Of a stretch of DNA of 64,000 bases, positions 53,010-64,000 are shown piece after piece (positions within the stretch are counted from its first letter, which is position 1; every line of letters begins with the position of its first letter). The stretch is taken from positions 6,200,501 through 6,264,500 of the forward strand of contig NC_088311.1 in NCBI RefSeq assembly GCF_910592395.1, in the 5' to 3' direction. The translations under genes and the position numbers were made by a program. The DNA is from Lineus longissimus (taxonomy: Eukaryota; Nemertea; Pilidiophora; Heteronemertea; Lineidae). The notes beneath the pieces were generated by a model. The model saw nothing but the letters and a program-made list of their open reading frames with translations. It was not told the DNA's origin and did not search any database.

Positions 53010-53430
53010 ATCGGGAGAGATCTCTCCGCGTAGAGCGATGTACAGCCGGGTCTGTAGAAGATGCTAATAATGACACTCCGGCACGAGAGGCACGTTCGTG
53101 GCCTGATCCATGGTAATGCTCTAAGCGTAGCTTATCGCTGGACGACGAGTGGTAGAATTCAAAACATTGGCAAATCAATGAGGGATGAAGACTTGGCTGT
53201 AGTAGCCACTGGTCATATCTCTCCGACATAGCGATGCACGGCCGGGGTCTGTTGAAGATGCTAATGATGACATTCGGATGCGTTAGGCACGTCCCAATCC
53301 TCAACAACATGACTCCTCGTTATGCCGCATGTTTCCAAATAAGGGAGTAAGTATGCCGTATCGAGTTAAATGGCCTGATATGTCAGGATGGCATATGGCC
53401 TGATCCATGTCAAATGCTGATGGCTCATGG
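53010..53430 (+). repeat. Diverged direct duplication (~190-bp spacing)
   Basis: gagatctctccgcgtagagc, gatgtacagccgggtctgta, gaagatgctaataatgacac and tggcctgatccatgg at 53017-53112 reappear as atctctccgacatagc, gatgcacggccggggtctgt, gaagatgctaatgatgacat and tggcctgatccatgtc at 53216-53413, the last block displaced by an insertion. Confidence 0.65.
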
Positions 53431-56400
53431 CTAGACGGGTTTTCAAGCTTCTTGTAATCTAAATTAGAAAAGATTCTTACAAAAATCATGTAACGAATGT
53501 ACACGCACATGATCCACAAAACTGAATAAGATCTTAACTAAGATTTTCGATCAGGTAAAGTTAACATCATTTTCATGATATCCTTCCTTCTCTTGCCTGC
53601 TCAGACCAATATCGTTAAAAATAATTACCACTGAAACAGCCCACTATTCTTCACAAACCATCAAACAATACCGATAAATGAACATGTTTACAACATCCAA
53701 AATACCAGTTAAAAATAAACAACATTAACATAAGGTCGCCTATAAAATGTCTTGCTCACACCTTAGGGATTCATAGAGTGTTATATTTTAGGGCAAACCA
53801 TCAATAATGTAGCGGTACATCAAACAGAGAATGTCAACGCGCAAGATCAAAGGCACCGAATCAATGAGAAAATACGATAAGGCAAAACGAACTGCCTACA
53901 TCTTATTTCTTTTACCATTCGGCATTTACTAAATTAACGCAAATGTGCAAATGCAACCTTGACGGTACATATGACCTTCTGGCAACATGCATGTTTTACA
54001 GAGATTTGGTCCTGTTAACCGGATTGGTTCATCATTTATTTTTGTATATAGGACTGATGTATTTTTCATCGACAAACCGTTTTAGCTCATATTTTTGGCA
54101 TGTGTAATGATGAAATCGCGTGTTTTTACCACTAAGATCGCACGGCCCCGTGTATAAATTGAACGGGGGTTCCTATACTTTGAAATAACTGGTTATTGAG
54201 CAGAGATTGGTTAAGGGCGATACTGAAAATTGTCATGTATTGTCATAGCCTAATCATTGCTCAAAGACTGATATTGTTGGGCTTGAACCTCCCATTTCTG
54301 GTAAAAACCACATTAAAGGCCTAGGCCGTTTGTATACATTGGTGGTCGTTTCCTAGTTCAGAAAAACAGGTCAAAGGAATTCTCATTTAAGCAATACAAT
54401 GTTCATGATTACGTATACTGAAGGATGAGTAGTAGTAAGATGTAGATAACGAAGAAGAAGATGCATGTAAGAAAAAACAGAAGAAGACACTAACTTTTCC
54501 TCAAAATATATACAAATAGCAACATAAACCATTGTTAGGAATATTTGGAATTGAGATATTACAAATGAATTGTGAAACGTGATAGGGTTATGCCAGTCTT
54601 TGCCATTCTTCTTGTTTACTATAATAGACAATAGGAGAGACCATAACGAATGAGTATTCAAAAATCTGGCAATATAATGAGCCGCCCACAAAGTCAGCCA
54701 ATACAAGCGACATCCTAGAGTCTAAATTAGGACCATCAGGGGGATTGTGGAGACACAGATAAAACGCCGGAGATCTTTTTGTGACGGAGACGTATTTCCG
54801 CTATTTAGATATTTCGTCTGGATCAAACGACTACCATTGAGACCAGGAGATCATTAGAGCTGAAGTAATTCGGTTTTCATTGTGGTTATTGTAAGATACA
54901 GGGTATCAGGTCACAGTCGATTGTTCAGTTGTAACTATGTGTACTATCAATCACAACTAGGCAACTGCTTGGATATCAAAAGGATTTTGTTACCAGGGAA
55001 GTTATTTGGATGAATCGATAATTTTCACTTCAACAATTTCGATTATTTTATTCCAATTCACTTCGTTCCGGGTTCATCAGTTTGCCCCTATACACTATCA
55101 AGCAGAAGACAATCCCTTTCTGCGAAAGGTGCGTCACAAAGTAAGATCTGTCGCCATCCCTTCCACATTTTGATACTCTTAATCGTGATAGGTCAAACAG
55201 CCTGCCTTCAAAATGTCAATAAGTCGATCACTATCGACAACAAAAGAATGAGTTTTCTGCCGCAACCTTTAGCCAACCTTCAAGAGATATGACTAAAAAC
55301 CGACCAATATTAGCGCGAGTTTTTTATTCGCGGATTTAACGAATGACCTCGATTCGCGAAAATAAACACCGCGCATTCCGTTTATTTGCGCTTGCCGATT
55401 TAGGCCTTTCGACGACCCTGAAAGGCGTTTCGAGGGGATCGATGTTATCCAGATTTGGTCTGATCACCCTCTGATAAGACTGTAGAATAACGGGAATTTA
55501 GGTGCGAGTGTCATACATCAGACTTTAGGTGACTTTTTAGGGGAATTCACTGCCCGGGTTTTATATCACTTTTCCTTCTCCTATAGGGAGGTATAATTTT
55601 GATCAACTGATTCAGGAAGAAAGGTTACCGAGGCATATTGGTAAGAGAGCTGTCTGATCTTCTAATTCATTTAGCTCAGGCAAGCGTGTAGGTGGAGATA
55701 TTCTGCCTCTAGCCGAACTGCAATACCAGGATCAAACACTTCAAACATGGTGCGATGGAAATTCGATTAAGTGTATGTTTGGAGGGTTATTCACCGCCAG
55801 ATGTTAACACAGTCAGCGAGAACTGCTTCAGGATTTACAGAAAAAAGATATAAAACGCACTCCCGAGGCTGTTTTAATAAAATCTTAAGTTAAATTTACT
55901 ACTTTTTCTGCAGTGTAGAGTGGTTGCGGTAGAAAACGTAATATCATTTTCGAAGGCCAGAATAAAGTTATGCTTTTCAGTGTTTGCCCTGATTTAGTAA
56001 AAAAAAACGGCAATTTTTTACAAAAAATTAAAAGGTAATCCACTTTCTCCAATCATCTATTGAATACCTCAAGAGAAGAAGTGATGTGGAGTCGCCAACA
56101 ACAGCTTTGCAACCCATTCCATTAAAGTAAAGCACAACTTTGCAACCATTTCCATTGAATAAGGTACAGTTTTGCACCCCATCTGATTGAAGAAAGAGTA
56201 ACTTGCAATTTCAAGGGTTAAGGTCCCTGGATGAAAATTGAAAGGTCAGTCTAGTTTGTAACAAGTTTCATATTGAGTCTGTCTCATCTGACAACCAAGG
56301 GTTTTTGTGTGGGATGAGCTCGTGTCACGTATGAAAGGCTGTGACTCAAGAAGAAACCTCGATCTCCACACAGACAACATATTCATAGGAATTTGTTTTG

Positions 56401-59400
56401 TTCCCTGTGTTTTTGTTGAGTCCCGGTCATCATATGAAGTAGTAAATTTCATATTATCATGTTCATGTTTAAACCATCTGATTGGAAATGAAGTCGATTG
56501 TGGTTATTGTCGTTGAAGTTTTCCCACGTACACGTTCTCTCCTTCTGCGACATTTAAAGCTTATATGTGTTTGCCTTGATTGCCATTTATGCCTGACAAT
56601 AGCAAATATCCCTCTGGCATTCACCGACATATTTTTACTTTGGATCTTATTATTAGCGATGTATCTCGCTTTATTTCTTCTGCTGGAAGAAGATGGTCTC
56701 TACTATGGATCAATTTTTCGATAAAGCTCCGATGTTAGTCATTTATTCCGAGTCCCATCAAATGAAAGTTTTCTTTAATCTATAAAAGTAATTTATATCA
56801 AGATCGTGATATTGGCGAGAATGCATGCATGAGATTTGGTATTGACATTTCGTTAAATGAAAAATAAATCGCTTAAGGTAGACTTACGACTCCCACTGCC
56901 TAAAGAGCAAGTTTATGTTATAACGGAGCCCGATTTCAAGATTGTCAGGAGGAAAAAAATCAATTTGCTTCGTACAAAAATTCCACTTCAACCTGGTCCT
57001 CTAGAAGCGATCTTTGGCCCTCAGTTGCCAGGAGAATCGCATTTAAGGTGTCTGTAACGACAAACATGACCTTGGTAGGAACCCCAAACCCGGCCAGGTA
57101 TAGGGCTTGGTGTCATTTGCAGGTTTTCGCCCCTCCAACCCCGCCCGACACCACCATCACTCCATCTACTTGGGTCCAATGAATACGCTGGCAGAAGTCC
57201 TTATCCACAGCTAATACAACTGTGGACAATAATATTCAACTCTGCTTCATACTTGATACAGTGTACGCTACCAAAAAGTGGAAGTCGTCCATTTTGTTGC
57301 CAGGCAGTAAAATGATGCATGCAGACAGTGTTCTGTGATCAATACTCAGTGTGTGGGTAAGTGCATACAAGTTGATGGATTATTCTGTCTATCGTCCGAT
57401 ATCACACCACAGACGCCATACGCGGGCCAAACGACATCCATATAGTGCTCGCTATACGTTTAGCCTAGCGGGTTATTGAAGGGCAAATATATGGCAACTG
57501 CATGGCCAATAGGGCCAATGGCGATATTAAAGGGTAAACAAGATTGTTAAATGTATCAGGTAATAAAAGGAGGCAATAACGGTATTTACATGCTGTCTAC
57601 AATTGTCCAACTTTTGAAATTTCTTAGGGCCAACGGGAATATGGTTTTCGTTGTGGAGAACTTTTTGGCGAATTCATGAATGAAGACAGAAAAAAATTGG
57701 AAAAATAAGAACTTTGCATACCGCTTTGTTATCATATCTTCTACAGGGAGCAAAATCCACGACCACAAGGTACTGTTTCTAATTTGAATATGCTCTAGTT
57801 TTGCACATTAGACATTTTCGTAAATCACACAAATGAGGAGGGGCGAATATTTGTCACTTTAAGTAATAATCACGGGAGGTGCGTGGCCGTTACTTTGCGT
57901 CTCCTTGTCCATTTGGCGAAATGAATGTGACAGGAAGCCTCACCAATAGCTCGATTGGTGACAATCAACTTATCATGCGGATTGCCATCTCCGATTGCCG
58001 ATTGGGCAATAAGGAAGGATGTCTCACTAAGTGTCAATTCAGAGGAAATTGGTTACTGTTATACAAACTGACAAGATACCTGCAAGATGAATCATGATAT
58101 ACCCAGCCTACAGCCCCCGGCAATACATTCCAATAACCTAAAATGGACCTAATCTGAGGTACCCCACTCTGATTGAAATCTGAAACATAGAACTGACAAA
58201 CCATTCTTGGCGCTCCATCCCTCAGGGCCACAGTCAGCTTTCGATCTGCTAGCATGCCCTTTACCCTCCAGCTTTTCCTTGACCTGGTTATGTTAGCAAC
58301 ACAAAGATGTGCATCTTAGAGGTTTTTCAGCCGATTAAAAACTTTCTAACGGTGTTCGATATTCTGAAAACCTTTTAGAAGTCTTCACTGGGCTGAACTA
58401 CCTGTATGGGGATATATTTGTGAAGGTCAAAAAACCTCTTCAGCTTATTCATCAGCTCAGGAAAACATTACTTCCGAGAGGATGTAATCTATTTTCGTCT
58501 TCTCCCGGAGCCCTTCCTTCGAATAACAGATCATAACGGTATCATTTTCACCTCCTTCTTCACGTGGATCACAAGTACCCTCTCTTACGCACCGCTTGCC
58601 TTCTATTGTAATCTCCTATTACCAATAACCGTCACAGCCTTGCAATCAATGTCTCAGCTTCTTTTTTCACGGTGCAATAATGCAGTCAAAAGCTATGAGA
58701 GGATAAGCCACATTACCAGAGAGATTAGTAGCTGCAGGCTATGGCCAGGGATGCAGTTACACCGGGGAAAGAGATTGGTGTGAACGGCCGTGACTCTAGT
58801 GATTAAGATATGATTGCCTCTTTCACCAATGGCGAGAGTAATGCCCCAGGCTCCACTGCGGTATATCCGTATCAACTTTTATGTCTACTTCTTCTACTCT
58901 TAGAATGATGGCATTTTCGAAAGAGCATTTTAAAAATTGACTAATCTTAAAGGAAATATACTGGGTAATGAGAGGTTCCCGGAGACAATGAGCAAGGGAT
59001 CACATACGATTCAGCTGAGAGGACCAATTAGCTCTAGAACAGATTGGCCAGAACTTTCATGACGTGGATGATTCAGACATCATGCCTATGTCATCTCTGC
59101 GTGATTGCAGTGGCTAAAGAACTTTTTCGGGATAATACCTCAATATTTTGTATTATAAAGTCATATGGTTTTGTTTTTGCTTTTAGAATGAGAACATTGC
59201 AGTGTAGAAAGGTCTACTACTATGAAGTCTTTATCGTGATCTGAAAATTAAGGTTCTAGATTACCATAGTTCATCATACTTTGTTGCTAATTTCAGATCC
59301 AGCTACAGATTAAGGAACTTATGGTTGCTTTGGTGGGAAAAAATTCCAGTGCATCACCAAATTAAATCCTATCGAATTCCTGCGGTATAGTAATAGCTAG

Positions 59401-60317
59401 GAGCCTCTCCTGCACTCAATTTCATTAAGATTAAGATTGATTATTATTGATTGCTTCCAAATGACATTCATTTACAACTAGGATAGGAATGAACTCATCT
59501 GTTTGATGCTGTTTGTGCGAATCCATTGGTGCTGAAACCAGTTAAACAAGTTTAATGGTGCACACACACAGAATCCTTAAAGTGTTCCAAATTCCTAAAT
59601 TAATTGCTTTGCCATACAGAGCGGTGCAGCATGTCATCTTTAATACCCGCTCCCGAATCAAAATGAAAAATTGATGAAGCTTTTATCACACAGTACATGG
59701 AAATCTGAAGTAAGCGAAGTGACATCATAATATTTGAGCATGGCCAGGTGATGGATACACACTAGAACTACATTTTTACATAAATATTCCATATAATCGA
59801 GATTTATCATTTAGGTTAAAATCTCAAGCATTAAAAGTATTGTTTTACTGCGAGTTAAGAGATACATGTACATCCACAGTAATATCGAAATAGAATATCA
59901 GAAACAGATTTTTCATTTGTTTCATTTTCTAACTCCTTCTACAACTTTGACAACAACCCAAAGCGGCCAAGTAATCTGGTGATCAAAGAAAGAACATGTT
60001 AGACAAATTCAATTTGAAACTGAAACCAGCAGCTACTAATTTCCTATGGATGCTTTGTTGGGTTTTTTTGTTTCACCTTGAATAGAGTAATTGGATTCAG
60101 ATATCTCCGGGATATATAACCATGCACAGCTACTTTGCTTGAAGGATTAATGTGGTCGCGGTACATGAATTAAAATTTTTAAATAGAATATTACAAAGGT
60201 ACACATTAAAAGTACGTTCTGGACAGGAAGAATAGTGTTATCAAACTGTACGTTATTATCTGCACTGACGGATTGGGTGATTGGTGTGTAACTGAAAGAC
60301 CTTAGCAGACTATGAAC

Positions 60318-60670
60318 CTACCAGCTCTTATAAGCCAGTCCCACAAAGGTTACATCACAGTGGGCCATGATACTGCTAGCTCTTGTTTGCCAGTTCCCTA
60401 AAGGTTAAACTACGGTAGGCCATGAGATGGCTAGCTATTACAAGTCAGTCCTTCATATATACTTATATATACTTTAGTAACTAGCTCTTGGACGCCCCAA
60501 ATGATATTAAAACCACAGTAGGCCATTTGACTGCCCGCTCAGCCCTAAGAAGCCAGTCCTTCCACGGTTAAACTAGAGCAGGCCATGATATAGCTAGCTC
60601 TCAGAAGCCATTCCTCCAGTGGTTAAACCACAGTAGGCTATAAGATTGCCAGCTCTTGGCAGCCATCAAG
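60318..60670 (+). repeat. Degenerate tandem repeat (~62-75-bp unit, five to six copies)
   Basis: The pattern gctagctcttacaagccagt, then ccttcaaaggttaaaccaca and gtaggccatgagat, recurs with variation (for example at 60385, 60445, 60530, 60590 and 60640). Confidence 0.75.
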
Positions 60671-61789
60671 TAGCAATCAGTGGCCAATGCCCACAGGAAT
60701 CAATGATGAATACAGACTGCGGCTGTGGTTGTCGGCTACAGCAACGAGACAGAATTCACAGCAGATAATACGTCTCTACAAGCTTGGCATAGCTGTGAAA
60801 ATTGCAATGCATTAATCGAAGGGAGGCTGGTCAAGCCAGTGTTCCACAATTACTTATCACAAACAATATGAAAGGCAGATTCAACTGATGATCCGGCTTA
60901 GCCTATGTCATAGTGCACTGAACAGAGGATTTTAATGCTGAAGTAAAATCAACTGAAGCTGACTGAATTTGGATCTGACAACCATTCAATGATGAGCGTA
61001 CACACCACTAAGAACGACTTCAAGTACATTACAATTAGACTGTGTCCTGATTTGTTTGTAGAAGAACTCATAATATTCATTAAATTACAAACTGCCTTCT
61101 TTTATCAAAATATCAAGAAATAAACTCGTTGACGTCGAAACAACTCAGTGTTTGGCCCCAAAGCTAAATCAGCAACATCGTAACACACAAATACAAAGAA
61201 TACAAATCTAGCTTAGGCGTGTAAAATCAATTAGTTTCGAGTAACTATCGCCGATACCGATCAAATTGTTACAATACGAGGTAATGTTCTACAAATGTCA
61301 CCAGGTGAGAAGAGTGGTGCGAAATGATTGAATAAAATACTCCAAATGTCAGGGTTCGACCTAGATCGGTCCTCGCTCCCGACACAACCTGATAAATGTA
61401 TATGTCAAAATGGAACTGCCAGCTTTTCACGAGGCCACGGTCTTTTCACGAGGCCACGGTCCACCGTAAGATGGCTGGAACGGAGACTGAAAATTGTGTC
61501 TACGCGCGAAGTACTGAAGCAACTTCTTTCATAAGCATGTCATAATGTTCAATGCAGTGGCAGGAGGTGTAATTCAAATTGATCGAATAAAATAATGCAG
61601 ATTATCAAGGTTTTAGATTAGGTGTTGGGAGGAATCAAAACTGCCACCGAGGTGCTCAAAAGCTAAAATACTGTTTGAAAAGCCAAGGCCGTGGGCATCA
61701 TACATAGTGCAGCACTACTAAAACAATCACACGCCAACTATACATACCAGGTATGGACACAATATAAACTAAATGAGTCATGTAGCTAA

Positions 61790-62600
61790 TCACCACGTGC
61801 AAGTAAGTAGCAGAGTGGTCACGTGACAGAAGTCATGTTACCAGCTGCAAGTAAGGAGCAGTATAAACACAGTCATGAGGCTTATGTCATGTTACCACCT
61901 GCAAGTATGTAGCAGAGTGAACACATGTGGCATTGTCATATGTTACCACGTGCAAGTACGTAACCGTATGAACACAGTCATGAGGCTTATGTCATGTTAC
62001 CACTTGCAAGTATGTAGCAGAGTGAACACATGTGGCATTGTCATATGTTACCACGTGCAAGTACGTAACCGTATGAACACAGTCATGAGGCTTATGTCAT
62101 GTTACCACTTGCAAGTTTGCAAGTATGTAGCAGAGTGAACACATGTGGCATTGTCATATGTTACCACGTGCAAGTACGTAACCGTATGATCACAGTCATG
62201 AGGCTTATGTCATGTTACCACTTGTAAATATGTAGCAGAGTGAACACATGTGGCATTGTCATATGTTACCACGTGCAAGTACGTAACCGTATGAACACAG
62301 TCATGAGGCTTATGTCATGTTACCACTTGCAAGTATGTAGCAGAGTGAACACATGTGGTATTGTCATATGTTACCACGTGCAAGTACGTAACCGTATGAT
62401 CACAGTCATGAGGCTTATGTCATGTTACCACCTGCAAGTATGTAGCAGAGTGAACACATGTGGTATTGTCATATGTTACCACGTGCAAGTACGTAACCGT
62501 ATGAACACAGTCATGAGGCTTATGTCATGTTACCACTTGCAAATATGTAGCAGAGTGAACACATGTGGTATTGTCATGTTACCACGTGCAAGTTAGTAGC
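61790..62600 (+). repeat. 105-bp satellite built from two ~52-bp sub-units
   Basis: acacatgtgg restarts at 61921, 62026, 62139, 62244, 62349, 62454 and 62559: six periods of 105 bases, one lengthened by an 8-base local duplication (gcaagttt). Inside each unit, catatgttaccacgtgcaag and catgttaccacttgcaagta are related halves, so the 105-mer is a dimer. The left edge (61790-61870) shows more diverged single sub-units. Since 105 is a multiple of three, long open frames cross the array; they are not genes. Confidence 0.95.
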
Positions 62601-63669
62601 ATAAGTCGTGTAACTCAACTTGTCTGTCATGAAAAGAAATATAAGATTGCAGACATTGACGTAGCACAATAAATTAAAGATACTTGGAGACTTACACCAC
62701 CTTGCGACCTAGCTTTCCAACATATCACTCACCTGAAACGACTGAAATAAGATAGGATCCAACATAATTTCTCGTAAACAAAAGTAAGTACTGTAAAAGT
62801 TGGAAAATAAGGAAGTTAGCGTTACCAGCATTGTATATAAACGTTTTAAAATGGATACTAACTTAACTGAAACTAAATTGCCGACTCGCAGCAGTACATT
62901 ATATATAGCTAACCAAGCTGAAACTAACTGCCGTAAGGTAGATCAAGGTACTCGGTTTAAAAATATCACGTCAATGACCGTGAGGATCATGCGATGACAT
63001 TAATCCTAGCTATGATCAATGTCTTTATCATGGACATCTGCCTATTGTCTCGCGGTCCTATAGCAACCACACCCTAGAAGATTATTCCTTCATCCTCTTA
63101 TAAATAGGCTGTAGGTTGTTTCCAAGTACAGATTCGGGTCACTGAGTTATTTATACACCATCATGTTACTCCCGATGCATCATGTGCACGTGAGTCAATA
63201 AATGACGTTAAGGTTCTCTGATCAAATAGGAAAGTACTAAAATAAAGATATGGCCGAGATTACTAGGATGCAGGTGAATATGAAACTGATCATCAAAACA
63301 GTGCAGTCAATACCAACAGGTCAACAACAAACATTTATAACTGATCGCCCATTTTTCCTCAAAACAGTTAAAAACCTTCCGCAGCTCCTGTGTATGAAAA
63401 CCTATGAAATATTCACTAAGTCTGATGGAAATGTGTTGTAAGCTAAAAAAAATAAGCTTATCTTATAGAATCGTCACCGTTAGCTTTACATTATTAATTT
63501 TAATTTCAATAAGCCCAGCCTACACAGGATCAGCACCGATTTATCAAAATGAAGTTTTAAATTGGTTATAAATTTCCAACTAAAAATATCAATGAGCCAT
63601 TTTCATCTCAGGTAAAATGTTAAATCGTCAAACAGCGGCAATTAGTGAGCCTGATGCGTTGCGGTTTTT
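62601..63669. other. Non-genic stretch right of the satellite
   Basis: AT-rich DNA without recognisable exons. The open frames at 62800-62997 and 63250-63441 have no domain and no splice partners. Confidence 0.4.
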
Positions 63670-63879
63670 TTACAGAGCTATTTCTTCTATACGTTTTTTC
63701 ATCCGCTTCTGTCTTCTTATCGTTACATTCTGAGCAGGTTGTTGCATTTTGTAAATGGTGGTAAGTCCATGTAGAACCCAAATCATGTTTTCAACGCTGC
63801 TTCCCCTATGTGTGGGATCATTTCCTTGTCCTACCACAAGAGACACCCAGGTACCGTACACGGGATCATCTTTTCGTCT
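63670..63879 (-). CDS. Possible terminal exon of an unrecognised gene (minus strand)
   Basis: Reading leftwards from a plausible acceptor (gaattag, 63880-63886), the exon gives RKDDPVYGTWVSLVVGQGND, then HRGSSVENMIWVLHGLTTIY, then a basic amphipathic tail RRQKRMKKRIEEIAL and TAA (63670-63672). Composition is protein-like (Trp, Gly and charged residues, no low complexity), unlike the other short frames nearby. I do not recognise the family. The acceptor has a weak pyrimidine tract and the rest of the gene would lie beyond the right edge. Confidence 0.3.
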   Translation of the reverse strand, partial: RRKDDPVYGTWVSLVVGQGNDPTHRGSSVENMIWVLHGLTTIYKMQQPAQNVTIRRQKRMKKRIEEIAL

Positions 63880-64000
63880 AATTCAGCGGACGAAACAGTT
63901 GGTTTAAAATTACTTGCCAGGGGTATGAAACTCACTCTATTCAAATTACATGCAAAACAAGAACAGTCATACTGTTTTTCTATAAAAAAAGCCGATATCT

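Larger units (their letters stand above)
45820..60317. other. 14.5-kb gene-poor tract
   Basis: I found no exon pair with matching phase and no recognisable protein domain on either strand. Scattered features: a perfect DR1 at 46008, a ta microsatellite near 46590, and a duplicated block near 53010-53430. Open frames of 60-120 codons occur at the rate expected in AT-rich DNA. It may hold regulatory DNA for DIRAS or introns of a gene whose exons are too short to recognise. Confidence 0.45.

Noticed and set aside
61875-62596. Repetitive open frames (CYHLQVCSRVNTCGIV-like)
   Set aside because: A 105-bp satellite unit is divisible by three, so frames stay open by chance; no start context or conservation.

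Overview
This is an intron-rich animal nuclear window. The genes have GT-AG introns, short exons and AATAAA/ATTAAA signals. Orthologues of ZNG1/CBWD, NME6, a DEG/ENaC channel, TMEM234, calmodulin, DUSP11, DYNLL and DIRAS can be read directly from the exons. The mix of genes, a PHD-finger MULE transposon, tRNA-derived SINEs and many minisatellites suggests a marine invertebrate (lophotrochozoan or invertebrate deuterostome). The sequence alone does not fix the phylum.

Layout. 1-1267: first coding exon of a ZNG1-type GTPase (minus strand, continuing off the left edge), divergent from the next gene, with a near-perfect 80-bp-arm foldback between them. 1268-11288: a 20-exon gene for a 934-aa membrane-anchored protein with thioredoxin folds; a complete but decayed Mutator-like transposon with TIRs and an 8-bp target duplication sits in intron 1. 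11814-13856: NME6. 14181-16829: minisatellites and MITE copies. 16830-22264: an eight-exon DEG/ENaC channel whose extracellular loop carries an insertion of roughly 700 residues. 23524-24685 (minus): TMEM234, divergent from a four-EF-hand calmodulin-like gene at 25731-28723. 30019-33383: a DUSP11 relative that has lost the catalytic cysteine. 35308-35577 (minus): dynein light chain LC8. 40169-40765 (minus): a DIRAS small GTPase. From about 41 kb to the end no confident gene is seen, apart from one possible terminal exon at 63670-63879. This part holds a 678-bp TIR element, a tRNA-like SINE head, several degenerate tandem repeats and a 105-bp two-subunit satellite at 61.8-62.6 kb.

The genes are unrelated housekeeping and signalling genes and form no pathway or cluster; the unusual biology lies inside single genes. 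The main points for follow-up are: the DEG/ENaC channel with a basic, repeat-bearing, possibly furin-cleavable insertion and altered gating residues; the DUSP11 relative with Gly in place of the catalytic Cys; the MULE with TIRs built from a repeated 14-15-bp word; a four-copy MITE family; and the alternating two-subunit satellite. Exon joins were made by hand from splice consensus and reading phase. Each multi-exon model closes to an exact multiple of three, but none has transcript support here.
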